Assembly: GCA_021849045.1 (NCBI GenBank)
Contig: JAJZTK010000017.1
Location: 1 to 41,604, forward strand
DNA from: Deltaproteobacteria bacterium
GTDB lineage: Bacteria; Desulfobacterota; Desulfuromonadia; Geobacterales; DSM-12255
Direction of reading: 5' to 3'
Length of the DNA: 41,604 nt
A model generated the notes under the pieces. The model was not told the origin of the DNA. It did not search any database and saw only the letters and a list, made by a program, of their open reading frames with translations. Within the stretch, counting starts at the first letter, position 1; each line of letters starts with the position of its first letter. Of the stretch, positions 28,421 through 38,604 are shown one piece after another. The position numbers and the translations under genes were made by a program.

Positions 28421-29360
28421 CCAGTTCCGAGACATAGACAAATTTGATACCCGCGTCCCGCAGTTCGGGCATCATCTCCCGCAAGGCACGGATCGTTGTC
28501 GGATGCGGGTGGCCGATGGCAATGGCCCCCCCTTTCCTGCGGGCGATGCGCGCCGCCTCTTCCAGTTGAACCTTTATCGGGCCCACCTCCTGCACATTAT
28601 CCAGAAACACATTCCGGGTCCCGGCCTCCATCCCCAGTTGATGGGCCAGTTGCAACCCCACCGACTTGGGACTGGTCCGGCTGTCGATGAAGAACAGCCC
28701 CTTTTCCTTCAATATGTTCAGGACCAGCCCCATCTTCTCCCCATCCTCGGTGAAACGTGACCCCATATGGTTGTTGGCCCCGACCGCGTGGGGAACGGCC
28801 TGCAGATATGTCCGCAGCCGCTCCGTAATCTCCGCTTCGCTCTGGGAGAGGAGAAGACCATTCTTTTCGAGCCGCCGCTCCGGATATCCCTGGGGCTCCA
28901 TCGGCATATGGATCATCACCCTGCCGCCCTGTTGATGGGCCAGTTCGGCCACGGCGCGATCCTTCGGCAGACCGGGAATTACCGAGAACGTTATGGGCAG
29001 GCCTATGGCAAGGAGTTCCCGTGCCTCCTGCATGCCGGCTCCCATGTCATCGATGATGATGGCCACGCTGCCGGGGCCTGACGGCCTCCGCCCGGCCTTC
29101 TTCGGCAGAGGTGCTGCAGGAGCCGGGACCGAGGTATAGGGACGCTGTTCGTACTCCTTGTGCTCCGGCCGGGGCGGGATCTGCCCGCGCCCTATCGTTG
29201 CCGGCTTTTCCTGCACCAGCGGCAGACGCGCCGTCTTGAGCCATTCAAGCCCCAGAAACACGGCAACAATCAATAGCACAATGGCCAGCAAAACGGCCAA
29301 AGGCCGCTTCGGACCGCCTTGTTGCTTCCTGTTGACCTTTTTGTTCGTTTTCTTTGCCAA
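28413..29360 (-). CDS. Divergent polysaccharide deacetylase (YibQ/DUF610 family), membrane anchored
   Basis: The C-terminal 210 residues match the divergent polysaccharide deacetylase family: VAIIIDDMGAG, GRVMIHMPMEP, GANNHMGSRFT and GAIAIGHPHPTT. They lie in the periplasm behind one N-terminal membrane helix (LAVLLAIVLLIVAVFLGLEW) and a Pro-rich linker. No biochemical activity is established for most family members. I start at TTG 29360 (MAKKTNKK), with GGGAG seven bases upstream, giving 315 residues; an earlier TTG at 29390 lacks a site. Confidence 0.88.
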   Translation of the reverse strand: MAKKTNKKVNRKQQGGPKRPLAVLLAIVLLIVAVFLGLEWLKTARLPLVQEKPATIGRGQIPPRPEHKEYEQRPYTSVPAPAAPLPKKAGRRPSGPGSVAIIIDDMGAGMQEARELLAIGLPITFSVIPGLPKDRAVAELAHQQGGRVMIHMPMEPQGYPERRLEKNGLLLSQSEAEITERLRTYLQAVPHAVGANNHMGSRFTEDGEKMGLVLNILKEKGLFFIDSRTSPKSVGLQLAHQLGMEAGTRNVFLDNVQEVGPIKVQLEEAARIARRKGGAIAIGHPHPTTIRALREMMPELRDAGIKFVYVSELVR

Positions 29361-29435
29361 CCGATTGCTCCCACTCAAGATTGTCGGCAATGTATAACAT
29401 ATTCAGCCGTGCCGGGAAACGTTTTCATGAGGCAG

Positions 29436-29480
29436 AAAGCCTAACGGCCAACACCTTGACAGGGTCGGCCGTTAGGCTTT
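29436..29480 (-). terminator. Strong hairpin after the cohesin/dockerin gene
   Basis: A perfect 14-bp stem, AAAGCCTAACGGCC with GGCCGTTAGGCTTT, closes a 17-base loop 39 bases past the stop of the 29519-30898 gene. Only three to four Ts follow, so termination may be modest. Confidence 0.65.
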
Positions 29481-29518
29481 TCACGAGGATACTGGGGGAT
29501 GTTACGTTCAGCAGCAGC

Positions 29519-30898
29519 TCATGGCTGCTTGGGCAGTGCCGGAGCCGCCGGTGTCGGCCGTTTGCCCGGCGGCGGCGTTTGTCCCCGACCAGCAAGAAAA
29601 TTTGCCGCAAAAATATAATCATCCAGGTAGTCCCGTTTCCCATCACCGTTCAGATCGTAGCGGGGTGCGTCCTTGGTGCCCCTCTCCTTGAGAAAAAGGG
29701 AAAAGGTTTTCTCCGAAAATTCTTTGAGATCGCCAAGACTCTTGCTGTTGAGTGGCTGCGCCACGGTCAGGGGAATCCTGATGCTCGACGCTTCCAGGGA
29801 TACCGTCAATGCGGCCTCATTGGTATTCAACACAGGAAGCGCCTCAATAAGCCACTCCCCGCCCTCGCCCTGTTGAAGGGAGAGCAGCTTGGCGTGCTTC
29901 AGAGCGAAGCTGGGGGTTTCCCTGCCGTCCTCACCAAGACGGACGGTGAGACTTACACTCGTTTTGCCGTCACTCAAAACGACACCGGGTGCCTGGCTGT
30001 AGGGCAGCTCCGTGGAGAGCTCGAACAGGGCGAGCAGTTTCTCCACGGTCAGCTTCTCAGAAGAGGTTCTAATCTTCTCGCTCACGGACGGGTAGACGAT
30101 GTCTTTCTTTTCGACCGGCGCTTTCTTTTCCTCTGGCTCAGCCTTGCCCGTGTCGTGTGTCTGTCCGGTCGCGGTCTCCTGACCCTGGAGTGGTTGCTGG
30201 TCAAGCTTCTGCGTCTCCGCCTTATTTTCAGCCTTTTTCTCCGGCTGGCTCGTGGCAGCATCGCCGGGCATCGAGACCGTGCCCAGATACACCGAACCGC
30301 CTGTCGATGTGCTTGTGACCCCCGTGGCTCCGCTGCCTACGGCCCCCGTCGTTACAGGTGTTGACGGGGTGGTCGTCGGAGTCGGTGTACCAGGTGCCGT
30401 TGTGTCGGTTTGGGCAGTCTGGGAAGAATCCGTTGCCGTGGCGTTACTGTAACTGGTAGTGACGACAAGAGGTGCTCCCGAACTGTTGATCAATGAAGCA
30501 GTAAGGCCGGTAAGCGATCCGGCTGCACCGGCTTTCTTGTCAAACGTGATCGCCGCAATGACGCCTGTTCCGGAGAAACCGCTCGTGCTCAGCGCACCGA
30601 TCCTGATCACTCCCGGCACATTGGGGTTAGCCGCGAAAAGAGCATTGGCCAGCAACGTCCCCTGCACCACCCGGGGATTGCCCAACGTCGAGGAATCATA
30701 GGTTACGGTTACATCAAGCCCCGAAACTCCGGAGAACCCAATCCCCTGGATCGCGTAAACTCCGTCTCCGGTCGGGGAAGCGATAATGCTGGCAGCCTCG
30801 GCCACATTGCTCCACCCGGGAAGTCCAGCAGATAACGCCAGCAACAAAAGGATTCCTCTGACCAGCAGGGCTGAGACAAATTTTCTGGCACGCATCAT
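29519..30898 (-). CDS. Secreted protein with N-terminal cohesin-like domain and C-terminal dockerin-like EF-hand
   Basis: The 459-residue protein has a signal peptide (about 1-35, ending AEA). A cohesin-like beta domain follows at about 37-150 (YAIQGIGFSGVSGLDVTV; GVIRIGALSTSGFSGTG), then a Thr/Pro/Ser linker, a charged Glu/Lys linker, and a domain at about 270-405 that I do not recognise. One dockerin/EF-hand-type calcium loop is at about 415-430 (DLNGDGKRDYLDDY). Cohesin-dockerin pairing is known from cellulosomes, but both modules also occur singly in non-cellulolytic bacteria. No glycoside hydrolase lies nearby. I start at ATG 30898, ten bases after AGGAG; a second ATG follows. It is probably extracellular or on the outer surface. 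Confidence 0.8.
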   Translation of the reverse strand: MMRARKFVSALLVRGILLLLALSAGLPGWSNVAEAASIIASPTGDGVYAIQGIGFSGVSGLDVTVTYDSSTLGNPRVVQGTLLANALFAANPNVPGVIRIGALSTSGFSGTGVIAAITFDKKAGAAGSLTGLTASLINSSGAPLVVTTSYSNATATDSSQTAQTDTTAPGTPTPTTTPSTPVTTGAVGSGATGVTSTSTGGSVYLGTVSMPGDAATSQPEKKAENKAETQKLDQQPLQGQETATGQTHDTGKAEPEEKKAPVEKKDIVYPSVSEKIRTSSEKLTVEKLLALFELSTELPYSQAPGVVLSDGKTSVSLTVRLGEDGRETPSFALKHAKLLSLQQGEGGEWLIEALPVLNTNEAALTVSLEASSIRIPLTVAQPLNSKSLGDLKEFSEKTFSLFLKERGTKDAPRYDLNGDGKRDYLDDYIFAANFLAGRGQTPPPGKRPTPAAPALPKQP

Positions 30899-30944
30899 TA
30901 AATGGCATCTCCTTTCGATCACCGCACCTATCTGCCGCCGTGCT

Positions 30945-30995
30945 CATTACCAGGATACAGTAGCAAGCTTTTCTCTCACGTCAAGCACCGGTGAC
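30945..30995 (-). promoter_or_regulatory. Candidate promoter of the cohesin/dockerin gene
   Basis: On the minus strand TTGACG is followed after 16 bases by TACTGT, with about 55 bases from there to the ATG. The match to consensus is only partial. Confidence 0.4.
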
Positions 30996-31023
30996 AGCGC
31001 CTGCAGCGCACCCACAGACGCTG

Positions 31024-31047
31024 AAAAGGCGGCCGAAGCCGCCTTTT
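31024..31047 (-). terminator. UUCG-tetraloop terminator after ettA
   Basis: On the minus strand AAAAGGCGGC-TTCG-GCCGCCTTTT forms a 10-bp perfect stem with a stable UUCG loop closed by C-G, three bases past the ettA stop. Confidence 0.85.
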
Positions 31048-31049
31048 GA

Positions 31050-32735
<1,686 letters not shown>

Positions 32736-32790
32736 GTCTTACGCTGCTCCTTCCAAATGTAGTCGGTCTCGTGACCGCAAAGTATTGGCA

Positions 32791-32822
32791 AAAAAAAGGC
32801 AGCCAGCGCTCTGACTGCCTTT
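32791..32822 (-). terminator. Terminator after the dehydrogenase gene
   Basis: On the minus strand AAAGGCAGTC pairs with GGCTGCCTTT (one G-U) around AGAGCGCT and is followed by further Ts. It begins 22 bases past the stop at 32844. Confidence 0.85.
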
Positions 32823-32843
32823 CTTAACTGGTTGTGTCCGACC

Positions 32844-33710
32844 TTATTTGCGCAGCACCTTGATGACCGCCGAAAAATCCTCCTCACCGCGTCCGTCCTT
32901 GTCCGCCTGCTCATAGAGGCGACGGGCGCAGGCAACGCCGGGAAGATCGAGCTCCAACTTCTGGGCAGCGTCCATCACCAGTTCCAGCTGATCATGGACA
33001 TACTTAAGGGCCAGGTTACGGGTGAAATCGCCGCGGGCCATGGTGCGCCCTTTGGAGTGGAAGAGCGGCGATGCCACTCCACCGGAGTCGAGGACCTCCA
33101 GGATCTTGTCGGCGTTGAACCCCATCTTTTCCCCGAAGACCAGCGCCTCGGACAGGGCCTGGATCAGTTCCGCCTGCACCAGGTTGACAATGAACTTCAT
33201 CCGTGTAGCGTCACCCACGCCACCGACATGGATAATATTGAGACCAAAGAAGGAGAAGAGCTCCCGACAACGGCCAACCAGCGCAGGATCGCCGCCGGCA
33301 AGGATGGTGAGCAGGCCGTTCACCGCATGTTCTTTAGTACCCCAAACCGGGGCATCCAGAAAGAACACCCGATGGTGTGCGGCTTCCTCAGCCATTTCAA
33401 TGGTGCTTTCAAGGGAGTGGGTTCCCATGTCAACCAGAATCGTTCCCGGGTCGATGCCGGCAAAGAGGCCGTCATCGCCATAGATATCGGGACGTAGCCG
33501 CTCCTTCTCGGGTCGGATGTAGAGAACCACGTCCTTTCCCTTGGCCACTTCTCTGGGAGTGCCGGCTTCAGAGGCACCCAGCTTGACCAATTCGGAGACA
33601 ACCGAGGAATCCGAATCGTAGACGGTCAGTGCGTAGTTGCCCTTGGTAAGATTGGAGGCCATGTACCGGCCAACCGTACCGAGTCCTAAAAACCCGACTT
33701 TTTTCAGCAT
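32844..33710 (-). CDS. NAD(P)-dependent beta-hydroxyacid dehydrogenase (HIBADH/GLYR family)
   Basis: A 288-residue member of the 3-hydroxyisobutyrate dehydrogenase-like family, which also includes glyoxylate/succinic semialdehyde reductases. The Rossmann motif is GFLGLGTVGRYMA near residue 6; the substrate loop is DAPVWGTKEHA, where many relatives have DAPVSGG; and the catalytic lysine is in GDATRMKFIVNL. The changed loop leaves the substrate open. I start at ATG 33710, with GGGGAGGA just upstream, not at an in-frame start 14 codons earlier. It has its own terminator, so it is probably a single-gene unit. Confidence 0.88.
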   Translation of the reverse strand: MLKKVGFLGLGTVGRYMASNLTKGNYALTVYDSDSSVVSELVKLGASEAGTPREVAKGKDVVLYIRPEKERLRPDIYGDDGLFAGIDPGTILVDMGTHSLESTIEMAEEAAHHRVFFLDAPVWGTKEHAVNGLLTILAGGDPALVGRCRELFSFFGLNIIHVGGVGDATRMKFIVNLVQAELIQALSEALVFGEKMGFNADKILEVLDSGGVASPLFHSKGRTMARGDFTRNLALKYVHDQLELVMDAAQKLELDLPGVACARRLYEQADKDGRGEEDFSAVIKVLRK

Positions 33711-33806
33711 GTTGTTCCTCCCCAGAGCATCAAAATTCATTCTGCCAAGCATCTGCGCGCAGGTGCCAAATACTATACTTGAAAGAACGCTGTTTGCAAC
33801 TGATAA

Positions 33807-34463
33807 TCATCGGTGTTTGACGACCCCGACCCGCTCGCACAGGTGGGCCAGCCGGCAGGTTGAGCAGCGTGGGGATACCGGATGACAGTGGTTCTGGCCA
33901 AAGGTTACCAGCAGGTCATTGATACTGAGCCAGTATTCAGCAGGCAGTCGCTCCCGCAAGGCGAACTCGGTCTCCTCGGGGCTCTTCGTCCGTACGTACC
34001 CCCAGCGATTGCAGATCCGGTGGACATGGGTATCGACACAGATGCCCGGCTTGTCGAATCCCAGCGTCACCACCAGGTTGGCGGTTTTTCTCCCCACCCC
34101 TTTCAGCCTGAGCAGCTCGTCGACTTCGTCGGGCACCTTTCCACCGTAGTCGGTCAAAAGCCGCCCACAGAGTTCCCGTATCTGTTTTGCCTTGTTCCGG
34201 TAAAATCCTACCGGATATATGGCTTCTACAATCTCTTCCTCGGACAGAGCCGCCATGGCAGCCGGCGATCCGGCACGGGCGAACAGACGTTGCGATGCGG
34301 GACCGGTGGTCCGGTCCTGGGTCCGGAGCGACAGGATGCACGAAATGAGCACCTTGAACGGATCGCCTTCACGCTGGGAAACAATGGTGACTGCAGGCGT
34401 CTGCCACTGTTTGACCTCTTCCCGGAGGATAAGGATTGCTTCATGTATCTCTGAATCGGTCAT
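33807..34463 (-). CDS. nth: Endonuclease III
   Basis: Bifunctional DNA glycosylase/AP lyase that removes oxidised pyrimidines. The helix-hairpin-helix [16 protein letters not shown] holds catalytic K126, D144 follows in CVDTHVHRI, and the C-terminal 4Fe-4S ligands are C193, C200, C203 and C209 in the CX6CX2CX5C spacing. 218 residues. GGGGAGGA lies three to five bases before the ATG at 34463. It is transcribed divergently from the PHP gene. Confidence 0.96.
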   Translation of the reverse strand: MTDSEIHEAILILREEVKQWQTPAVTIVSQREGDPFKVLISCILSLRTQDRTTGPASQRLFARAGSPAAMAALSEEEIVEAIYPVGFYRNKAKQIRELCGRLLTDYGGKVPDEVDELLRLKGVGRKTANLVVTLGFDKPGICVDTHVHRICNRWGYVRTKSPEETEFALRERLPAEYWLSINDLLVTFGQNHCHPVSPRCSTCRLAHLCERVGVVKHR

Positions 34464-34480
34464 ATTCCTCCCCTTCCCGT

Positions 34481-34509
34481 TTGCATCTCGACCGCCAATG
34501 TCATACTAT
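34481..34509 (+). promoter_or_regulatory. Sigma-70 type promoter of the PHP phosphoesterase gene
   Basis: TTGCAT (34481-34486) and TACTAT (34504-34509) are separated by 17 bases, in the divergent nth-PHP interval. Confidence 0.6.
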
Positions 34510-34583
34510 AACCCGATCCACGAAAATAACTGCCTCGTTACCGTAACATCACTGATTCAGGGTTCACTTCAGGAGTAAATTGT

Positions 34584-35444
34584 ATGACAAAAATAGACCT
34601 GCATGTCCACTCAACCTGCTCCGACGGACTTTTTCCCCCCGAAGAGGTGGTGAGAAAAGCCGCAGCCGAGGGGGTAACCCTGCTGGCACTGGCCGATCAC
34701 GACTCAATAACCGGTGTGCCTGCAGCCATTGCCTTTGGCGCTGCGATTGGGGTCACGGTCATCGCTGCCATGGAATTGTCGGTGGAATACCTTCAATACC
34801 ACGACGTCCACCTCCTGGGATACGGCATCGACGCCACGGATGCCCGGTTGTCAAAGCTGCTCGGATCGTTTCAGGAACGGCGGGACACCCGCGGCGAACG
34901 GATTGTGGAGCGGATCAACGCAAAGCTGAAGGAAGAGGGGCGTAACGAAATTTCCGTGGAGGCGGTGCGGGCTCTTGCCGAAGGCGCCCTGGGACGGCCC
35001 CACATTGCCAGGGTGCTCATGGAAGCCGGCTACGCAAAAGAGATGGAAGAAGCGTTCAAGAGGTATCTGGAACCGTGCAACGTGCCGAAGGAATATTTTC
35101 CCGTAGCGGATGCCATTGCCGAGATCCATCGTCTGGGTGGAGTCGCGGTACTGGCACACCCCCAGAGCGTTAGCTACGACCGGACAACCATCCGGCGCGT
35201 GGTCGGCGAGCTGAAAACAATGGGACTGGACGGGATTGAAGCCCACAACACCATGGGAACAGCCAACGATGCCATGACCCTGGAGCGTCTGGCCATGGAT
35301 CTGGGGCTCCTGGCAACCGGCGGCTCCGATTTTCACGGGTTCGATAACGACAGCCAGCTTGGCACCATCCGCGGCGTCCCGATCCCGGCCAGGTGCGGAA
35401 CGGAACTGCTTGTCCGCCTCAACGGGCAGCGGGTAAAACGCTGA
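34584..35444 (+). CDS. PHP-domain phosphoesterase (RNase AM/YciV-like)
   Basis: A 286-residue PHP-fold metal-dependent phosphoesterase. Metal-binding motifs are seen in order: DLHVHSTCSDG (5-15), LADHDSITG near 37, an HP near the middle (LGRPHIARVL), VLAHPQS and the C-terminal GGSDFHG. Its relatives include E. coli Rnm/YciV, a 5'-3' exoribonuclease and 3',5'-nucleotide phosphatase; the substrate here is unproven. AGGAG lies eight bases before the ATG. The next gene is convergent, five bases away. Confidence 0.9.
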   Translation: MTKIDLHVHSTCSDGLFPPEEVVRKAAAEGVTLLALADHDSITGVPAAIAFGAAIGVTVIAAMELSVEYLQYHDVHLLGYGIDATDARLSKLLGSFQERRDTRGERIVERINAKLKEEGRNEISVEAVRALAEGALGRPHIARVLMEAGYAKEMEEAFKRYLEPCNVPKEYFPVADAIAEIHRLGGVAVLAHPQSVSYDRTTIRRVVGELKTMGLDGIEAHNTMGTANDAMTLERLAMDLGLLATGGSDFHGFDNDSQLGTIRGVPIPARCGTELLVRLNGQRVKR

Positions 35445-35449
35445 GTGCC

Positions 35450-36271
35450 CTACTCCTTGTACCGCTTGTAGGACACTACCTGCATGCTGTCCACGACCTT
35501 CTTGACCCCTGCGACATTTTCAACGATGGCAACGGCTTTTTGTCTCTCAACTTCAGAGTACACATGGCCGATCAGACTCACCACACCCTTCTTGACCGCG
35601 AGCTTCAGGGGGAGGCTTTCGATATCACCCGACATGAGCAGTTCCGTCTCCACCTTTTTCCTGAGGATCATGTTTTCAAGCTGCTTCAGGGACTCGTCTT
35701 CACGCTCTTTCAGGCGAGGATCGCGGGCCGCGGCCACGATCATGTCGACGGTGGTACCTTTACCCAAAAGGCTGCTGTTGATCGTCAGGTCATACCCAAG
35801 CGGATCCTGCCAGTCACGGTCGAAGTAGTAACGGATGAATCCGCCGCGCTGAATGTCGCTCTTTCTGATCAGTTCACGGGCAAGATCGGGGTCGATCCAT
35901 TCGCGCTCGGCAAAACGCTCCACCCGCTCCTCGAAAGGTGCGACAAGACGGAGGCGAAGCACGTTGGTCATGCCGATGAGCAGGTCCTGACCGCCACGAC
36001 CGTAGAGAATCACGTTCCCGGCACGGGCGAAATCCAGCATGATCAGTTCGATTATGTTAAGGTATGCTGCCTGCTGCCGGTCTTCCGCCGTCCTGTAGGC
36101 CGGCAGTTTTTCGTCGAAACGTTCGAGAATTTCGTCGGTGATGCCGTATTGGGGAGCCATTTCGGAAATCTTTGGCCCGTCAACCAGGGTATATTTCAGC
36201 TTTTTCGCCACTTCCTTGGCGATCTGGTATGCACCGGTTCCCATTTCCCGCGAGATCGTAATGATTGCCAT
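35450..36271 (-). CDS. Cytidylate kinase-like protein with C-terminal BON domain
   Basis: A 273-residue fusion. Residues 1-195 resemble the cytidylate kinase-like family: an N-terminal ITISREMGTGAYQIAKEVA, where the phosphate loop departs from the usual GKS/T form, then LVDGPKI and ILYGRGGQDLL. Residues about 200-268 resemble a BON domain (VKKGVVSLIGHVYSEVERQK, then VENVAGVKKVVD), usually found in periplasmic or membrane-binding proteins. No signal peptide is seen. I start at ATG 36271 with GAGGAGGTG nine bases upstream. Real kinase activity and a membrane or ligand-sensing role for BON are open. Confidence 0.8.
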   Translation of the reverse strand: MAIITISREMGTGAYQIAKEVAKKLKYTLVDGPKISEMAPQYGITDEILERFDEKLPAYRTAEDRQQAAYLNIIELIMLDFARAGNVILYGRGGQDLLIGMTNVLRLRLVAPFEERVERFAEREWIDPDLARELIRKSDIQRGGFIRYYFDRDWQDPLGYDLTINSSLLGKGTTVDMIVAAARDPRLKEREDESLKQLENMILRKKVETELLMSGDIESLPLKLAVKKGVVSLIGHVYSEVERQKAVAIVENVAGVKKVVDSMQVVSYKRYKE

Positions 36272-36369
36272 CGTAAGCCGCACCTCCTCTGAAATTCGAC
36301 GGATTGTAGCACGAGCCGGCCATGTATACAAGACTCTAGCCGGCAGCAAATCATAAATGAGGTATTTTA

Positions 36370-36936
36370 ATGTATCAATTCATCATCCGCTTCCTACTCT
36401 TTGCCGTCGTACACTCCGTCCTGGCAGTTCCCGGCATAAAAACTCGGATCATCGCGATGCTGGGCCAGTTCGGTACCTGGTATCGACTCGGCTACAACAT
36501 CCTGTCGCTGATGCTTTTTTTCTGGGAGATGCTGGCCTGGCCGCACCCGCCGGTGCTCTACTTCATACCCGGGGTCTGGGGACCGCTCTGCTACCTGCTC
36601 CAGATCGGCGTTGCGGCACTTCTCTACCGTTGCGCAGTCCAGTTGAATATTATGGAATTTCTGGGGGTCAGACGGACACAGATCAGCAATGAGCCGACAA
36701 AGCTCATTCAGAGCGGCTGTTACGGCTGGGTGCGCCATCCCCAGTATACCCTGGCCATCGCCTTTCTCGCTCTGAACCCGGTGATGACCGGCCGTTGGCT
36801 GGCACTGACGATTCTATCAACCGCGTATTTCGTTATCGGTGCCTGGCTGGAGGAAAAACGGCTACTGACAGAACTGGGGGAAGAGTATCGCCAATACAAG
36901 GAGAGAGTGCCGATGTTTGTGCCGACCCGACGATGA
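36370..36936 (+). CDS. Isoprenylcysteine carboxyl methyltransferase-like integral membrane protein
   Basis: A 188-residue membrane protein with about five hydrophobic segments. The C-terminal half has the ICMT/PEMT-type signature: GCYGWVRHPQYTLA (the RHP motif), then WLEEKRLLTELGEEYRQYKE, which in relatives binds S-adenosylmethionine. The methylated substrate is unknown; phospholipids, isoprenoids or other lipids are possible. GAGGT lies about seven bases before the ATG. It is divergent from the kinase-BON gene and convergent with tolC. Confidence 0.82.
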   Translation: MYQFIIRFLLFAVVHSVLAVPGIKTRIIAMLGQFGTWYRLGYNILSLMLFFWEMLAWPHPPVLYFIPGVWGPLCYLLQIGVAALLYRCAVQLNIMEFLGVRRTQISNEPTKLIQSGCYGWVRHPQYTLAIAFLALNPVMTGRWLALTILSTAYFVIGAWLEEKRLLTELGEEYRQYKERVPMFVPTRR

Positions 36937-36972
36937 TGGCAGCAATGCGCATCACGGGAACGCCCCCCATCG

Positions 36973-38457
36973 CTACCTCGTATCCCGGTACAACGCATCG
37001 GCAGTTGCGGCGGAAACGGTTATCCCTTCCCGCTCCAAAAGGTCGCCGGTTGCTTTCAGCAACTGACTGATGGCAGTTACATAGGCGACCTGGGCCTTGA
37101 TCTGGTTGCTTCTGGCCGTGGCAAGGTCGTTCTCCACGTCAAGGACATCCTTGGTCGTGGCCAACCCCACCTCATTCTTCTTGAGATAGGCCTTGAGCCG
37201 CTCCTCGGCATAGGCCCTTCCCCGATCAGCCACTTCAAGCTGCTTATAGGTAGTCTGTACCGATCTCAGGGAGGTCCTGGTCTCAGCCATGATGGCTTCC
37301 TGCAGACTGGAGATCTGGACCCGGGTTTGTTCCGTCTTGAGACGGCTCTTGATATAGTCGTTCTCTGCCGACTGGTTTCCCAGCGGATAGTCCAGCTGCA
37401 GCCCGATGCTCCAGACCGGATAATCTGTGGAACCCACCTGTTCGACGGTTCGCGCATATCTTTCGCCGAGACCGGTCATGGCAACGCTGGCATTCAGATT
37501 CAGGTCCGGGAGGGTGCGCGCCTTGGCGACACGCGTCTGAACCTCACTCGTGGCCAGCTGGCTCTGCAGCTCCTCCAGTTCCGGGCGTTGAGCCAGGGCA
37601 CGGCGCATGGCATCGTCTTCGTTCATGGTGAATTCGGTGCGGCTCGGCGTATCGGTCGTCACGATATCGCCAGTCCCTTCCATATGGAGCAGCACGCGGA
37701 GCACGTCAACCTGATCACGCACTCCCTTTTCTGCATCGATCAGATCCTTCTCGCGGGAGGCAACGCCGAACTGGGCGTTCAATATCTCCATGGCCGGCAG
37801 CACTCCGGCCTTGACCCTCGCCTCGGTTTCGGTAAGCACTCGTTTCGCCAGTTCGAGGGACACCTTTTTCGATGAGAGATCGTCCCGCAGACTGCCCAGC
37901 TTGTAGTATTCACTCTCGACCTGGGCGACGGTGGTGAGAAGTTTCCCCTTAAAGCGCTTCAGTGAACCGTCCTTACTCAACTCGGCCACACGGATGTTCA
38001 ACTCGTTAGTATCACGGCCGAAGTTCTTCAGGAGGGGCTGGCTCAGGGAAAGGGTGACATCCGACTGCCAATAATTGTTGAAGGTGGCAAAACTGGAGTT
38101 GGTGTCGGTATAGAGGTTATCGTAGGCGAGACTGACGGTGCCACCGGTGGGCAAGAGGCGATAGGCTCCGGGAGCTATCTTAAATGATTTCAACTTGTTG
38201 CCGGAGACTCTACTGGTTGCCACGGTTGTTGAATCCTGATAGCTGGTGCCCAGCGTCAGATGGGTTTCATAGATCGCCCGGTTCTTGCGCAGATCTGCCT
38301 CTGCCTGGGCCGGGTTGTAAAGCTCGGCCCTGACGTCGAGATTCTTTTCCACGGCCTGCCTGAGAGCCTCTTTAAGGGTGAGCGAAACGGTGCCATCCTG
38401 GGCAAATGCCGTGCTTCCCGCAAAGACGATGGTTAATGCCAGCATGGGCAAGCGCAT
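36973..38457 (-). CDS. TolC family outer membrane efflux/secretion channel protein
   Basis: A 494-residue outer membrane factor with a signal peptide (about 1-19, ending AFAQ). It has the two repeated halves of the TolC/OEP fold: long helical stretches rich in Ala, Glu, Leu and Lys, and strand regions such as TNSSFATFNNYWQSDVTLSL and YPVWSIGLQLDYPLGN. Members form trimers that connect to RND, ABC or MFS pumps. No pump or adaptor gene lies in this window, so the partner is unknown. AAGGAG lies seven bases before the ATG, and a large palindrome sits just upstream. Confidence 0.9.
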   Translation of the reverse strand: MRLPMLALTIVFAGSTAFAQDGTVSLTLKEALRQAVEKNLDVRAELYNPAQAEADLRKNRAIYETHLTLGTSYQDSTTVATSRVSGNKLKSFKIAPGAYRLLPTGGTVSLAYDNLYTDTNSSFATFNNYWQSDVTLSLSQPLLKNFGRDTNELNIRVAELSKDGSLKRFKGKLLTTVAQVESEYYKLGSLRDDLSSKKVSLELAKRVLTETEARVKAGVLPAMEILNAQFGVASREKDLIDAEKGVRDQVDVLRVLLHMEGTGDIVTTDTPSRTEFTMNEDDAMRRALAQRPELEELQSQLATSEVQTRVAKARTLPDLNLNASVAMTGLGERYARTVEQVGSTDYPVWSIGLQLDYPLGNQSAENDYIKSRLKTEQTRVQISSLQEAIMAETRTSLRSVQTTYKQLEVADRGRAYAEERLKAYLKKNEVGLATTKDVLDVENDLATARSNQIKAQVAYVTAISQLLKATGDLLEREGITVSAATADALYRDTR

Positions 38458-38475
38458 GAATTTTCTCCTTTTTCA

Positions 38476-38505
38476 GCACAATTGTCAGCAAGCTGACAAT
38501 TGTGC
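38476..38505. promoter_or_regulatory. 30-bp palindrome, candidate operator of the tolC-family gene
   Basis: GCACAATTGTCAGC and GCTGACAATTGTGC are perfect 14-base inverted arms separated by AA. It lies 19 bases upstream of the tolC-family ATG, in the interval shared with cheV. A weak promoter on the minus strand (TTGAGT, 16 bases, TACCAT) would place it over the transcription start. Size and symmetry suit a dimeric repressor such as a TetR-family protein. It is not followed by a T tract, so it is not a terminator. Confidence 0.75.
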
Positions 38506-38604
38506 GTATGGTAGTCAAAATGAAAAAGAACTCAAGCTCTTTATCAAGGTCACCGATAACTTAATTATTTAAACCCACTAACTTATATCATGAAGGGGGC
38601 ATAC

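Noticed and set aside
29436-29480. Long inverted repeat as a mobile-element end
   Set aside because: It is a single hairpin just past a gene stop, with AAAGCC/GGCTTT ends typical of a terminator, and no partner copy in the window.
30899-31020. A cyclic-di-GMP (GEMM) riboswitch before the cohesin/dockerin gene
   Set aside because: The leader after the candidate promoter is too short and lacks the conserved GEMM core.
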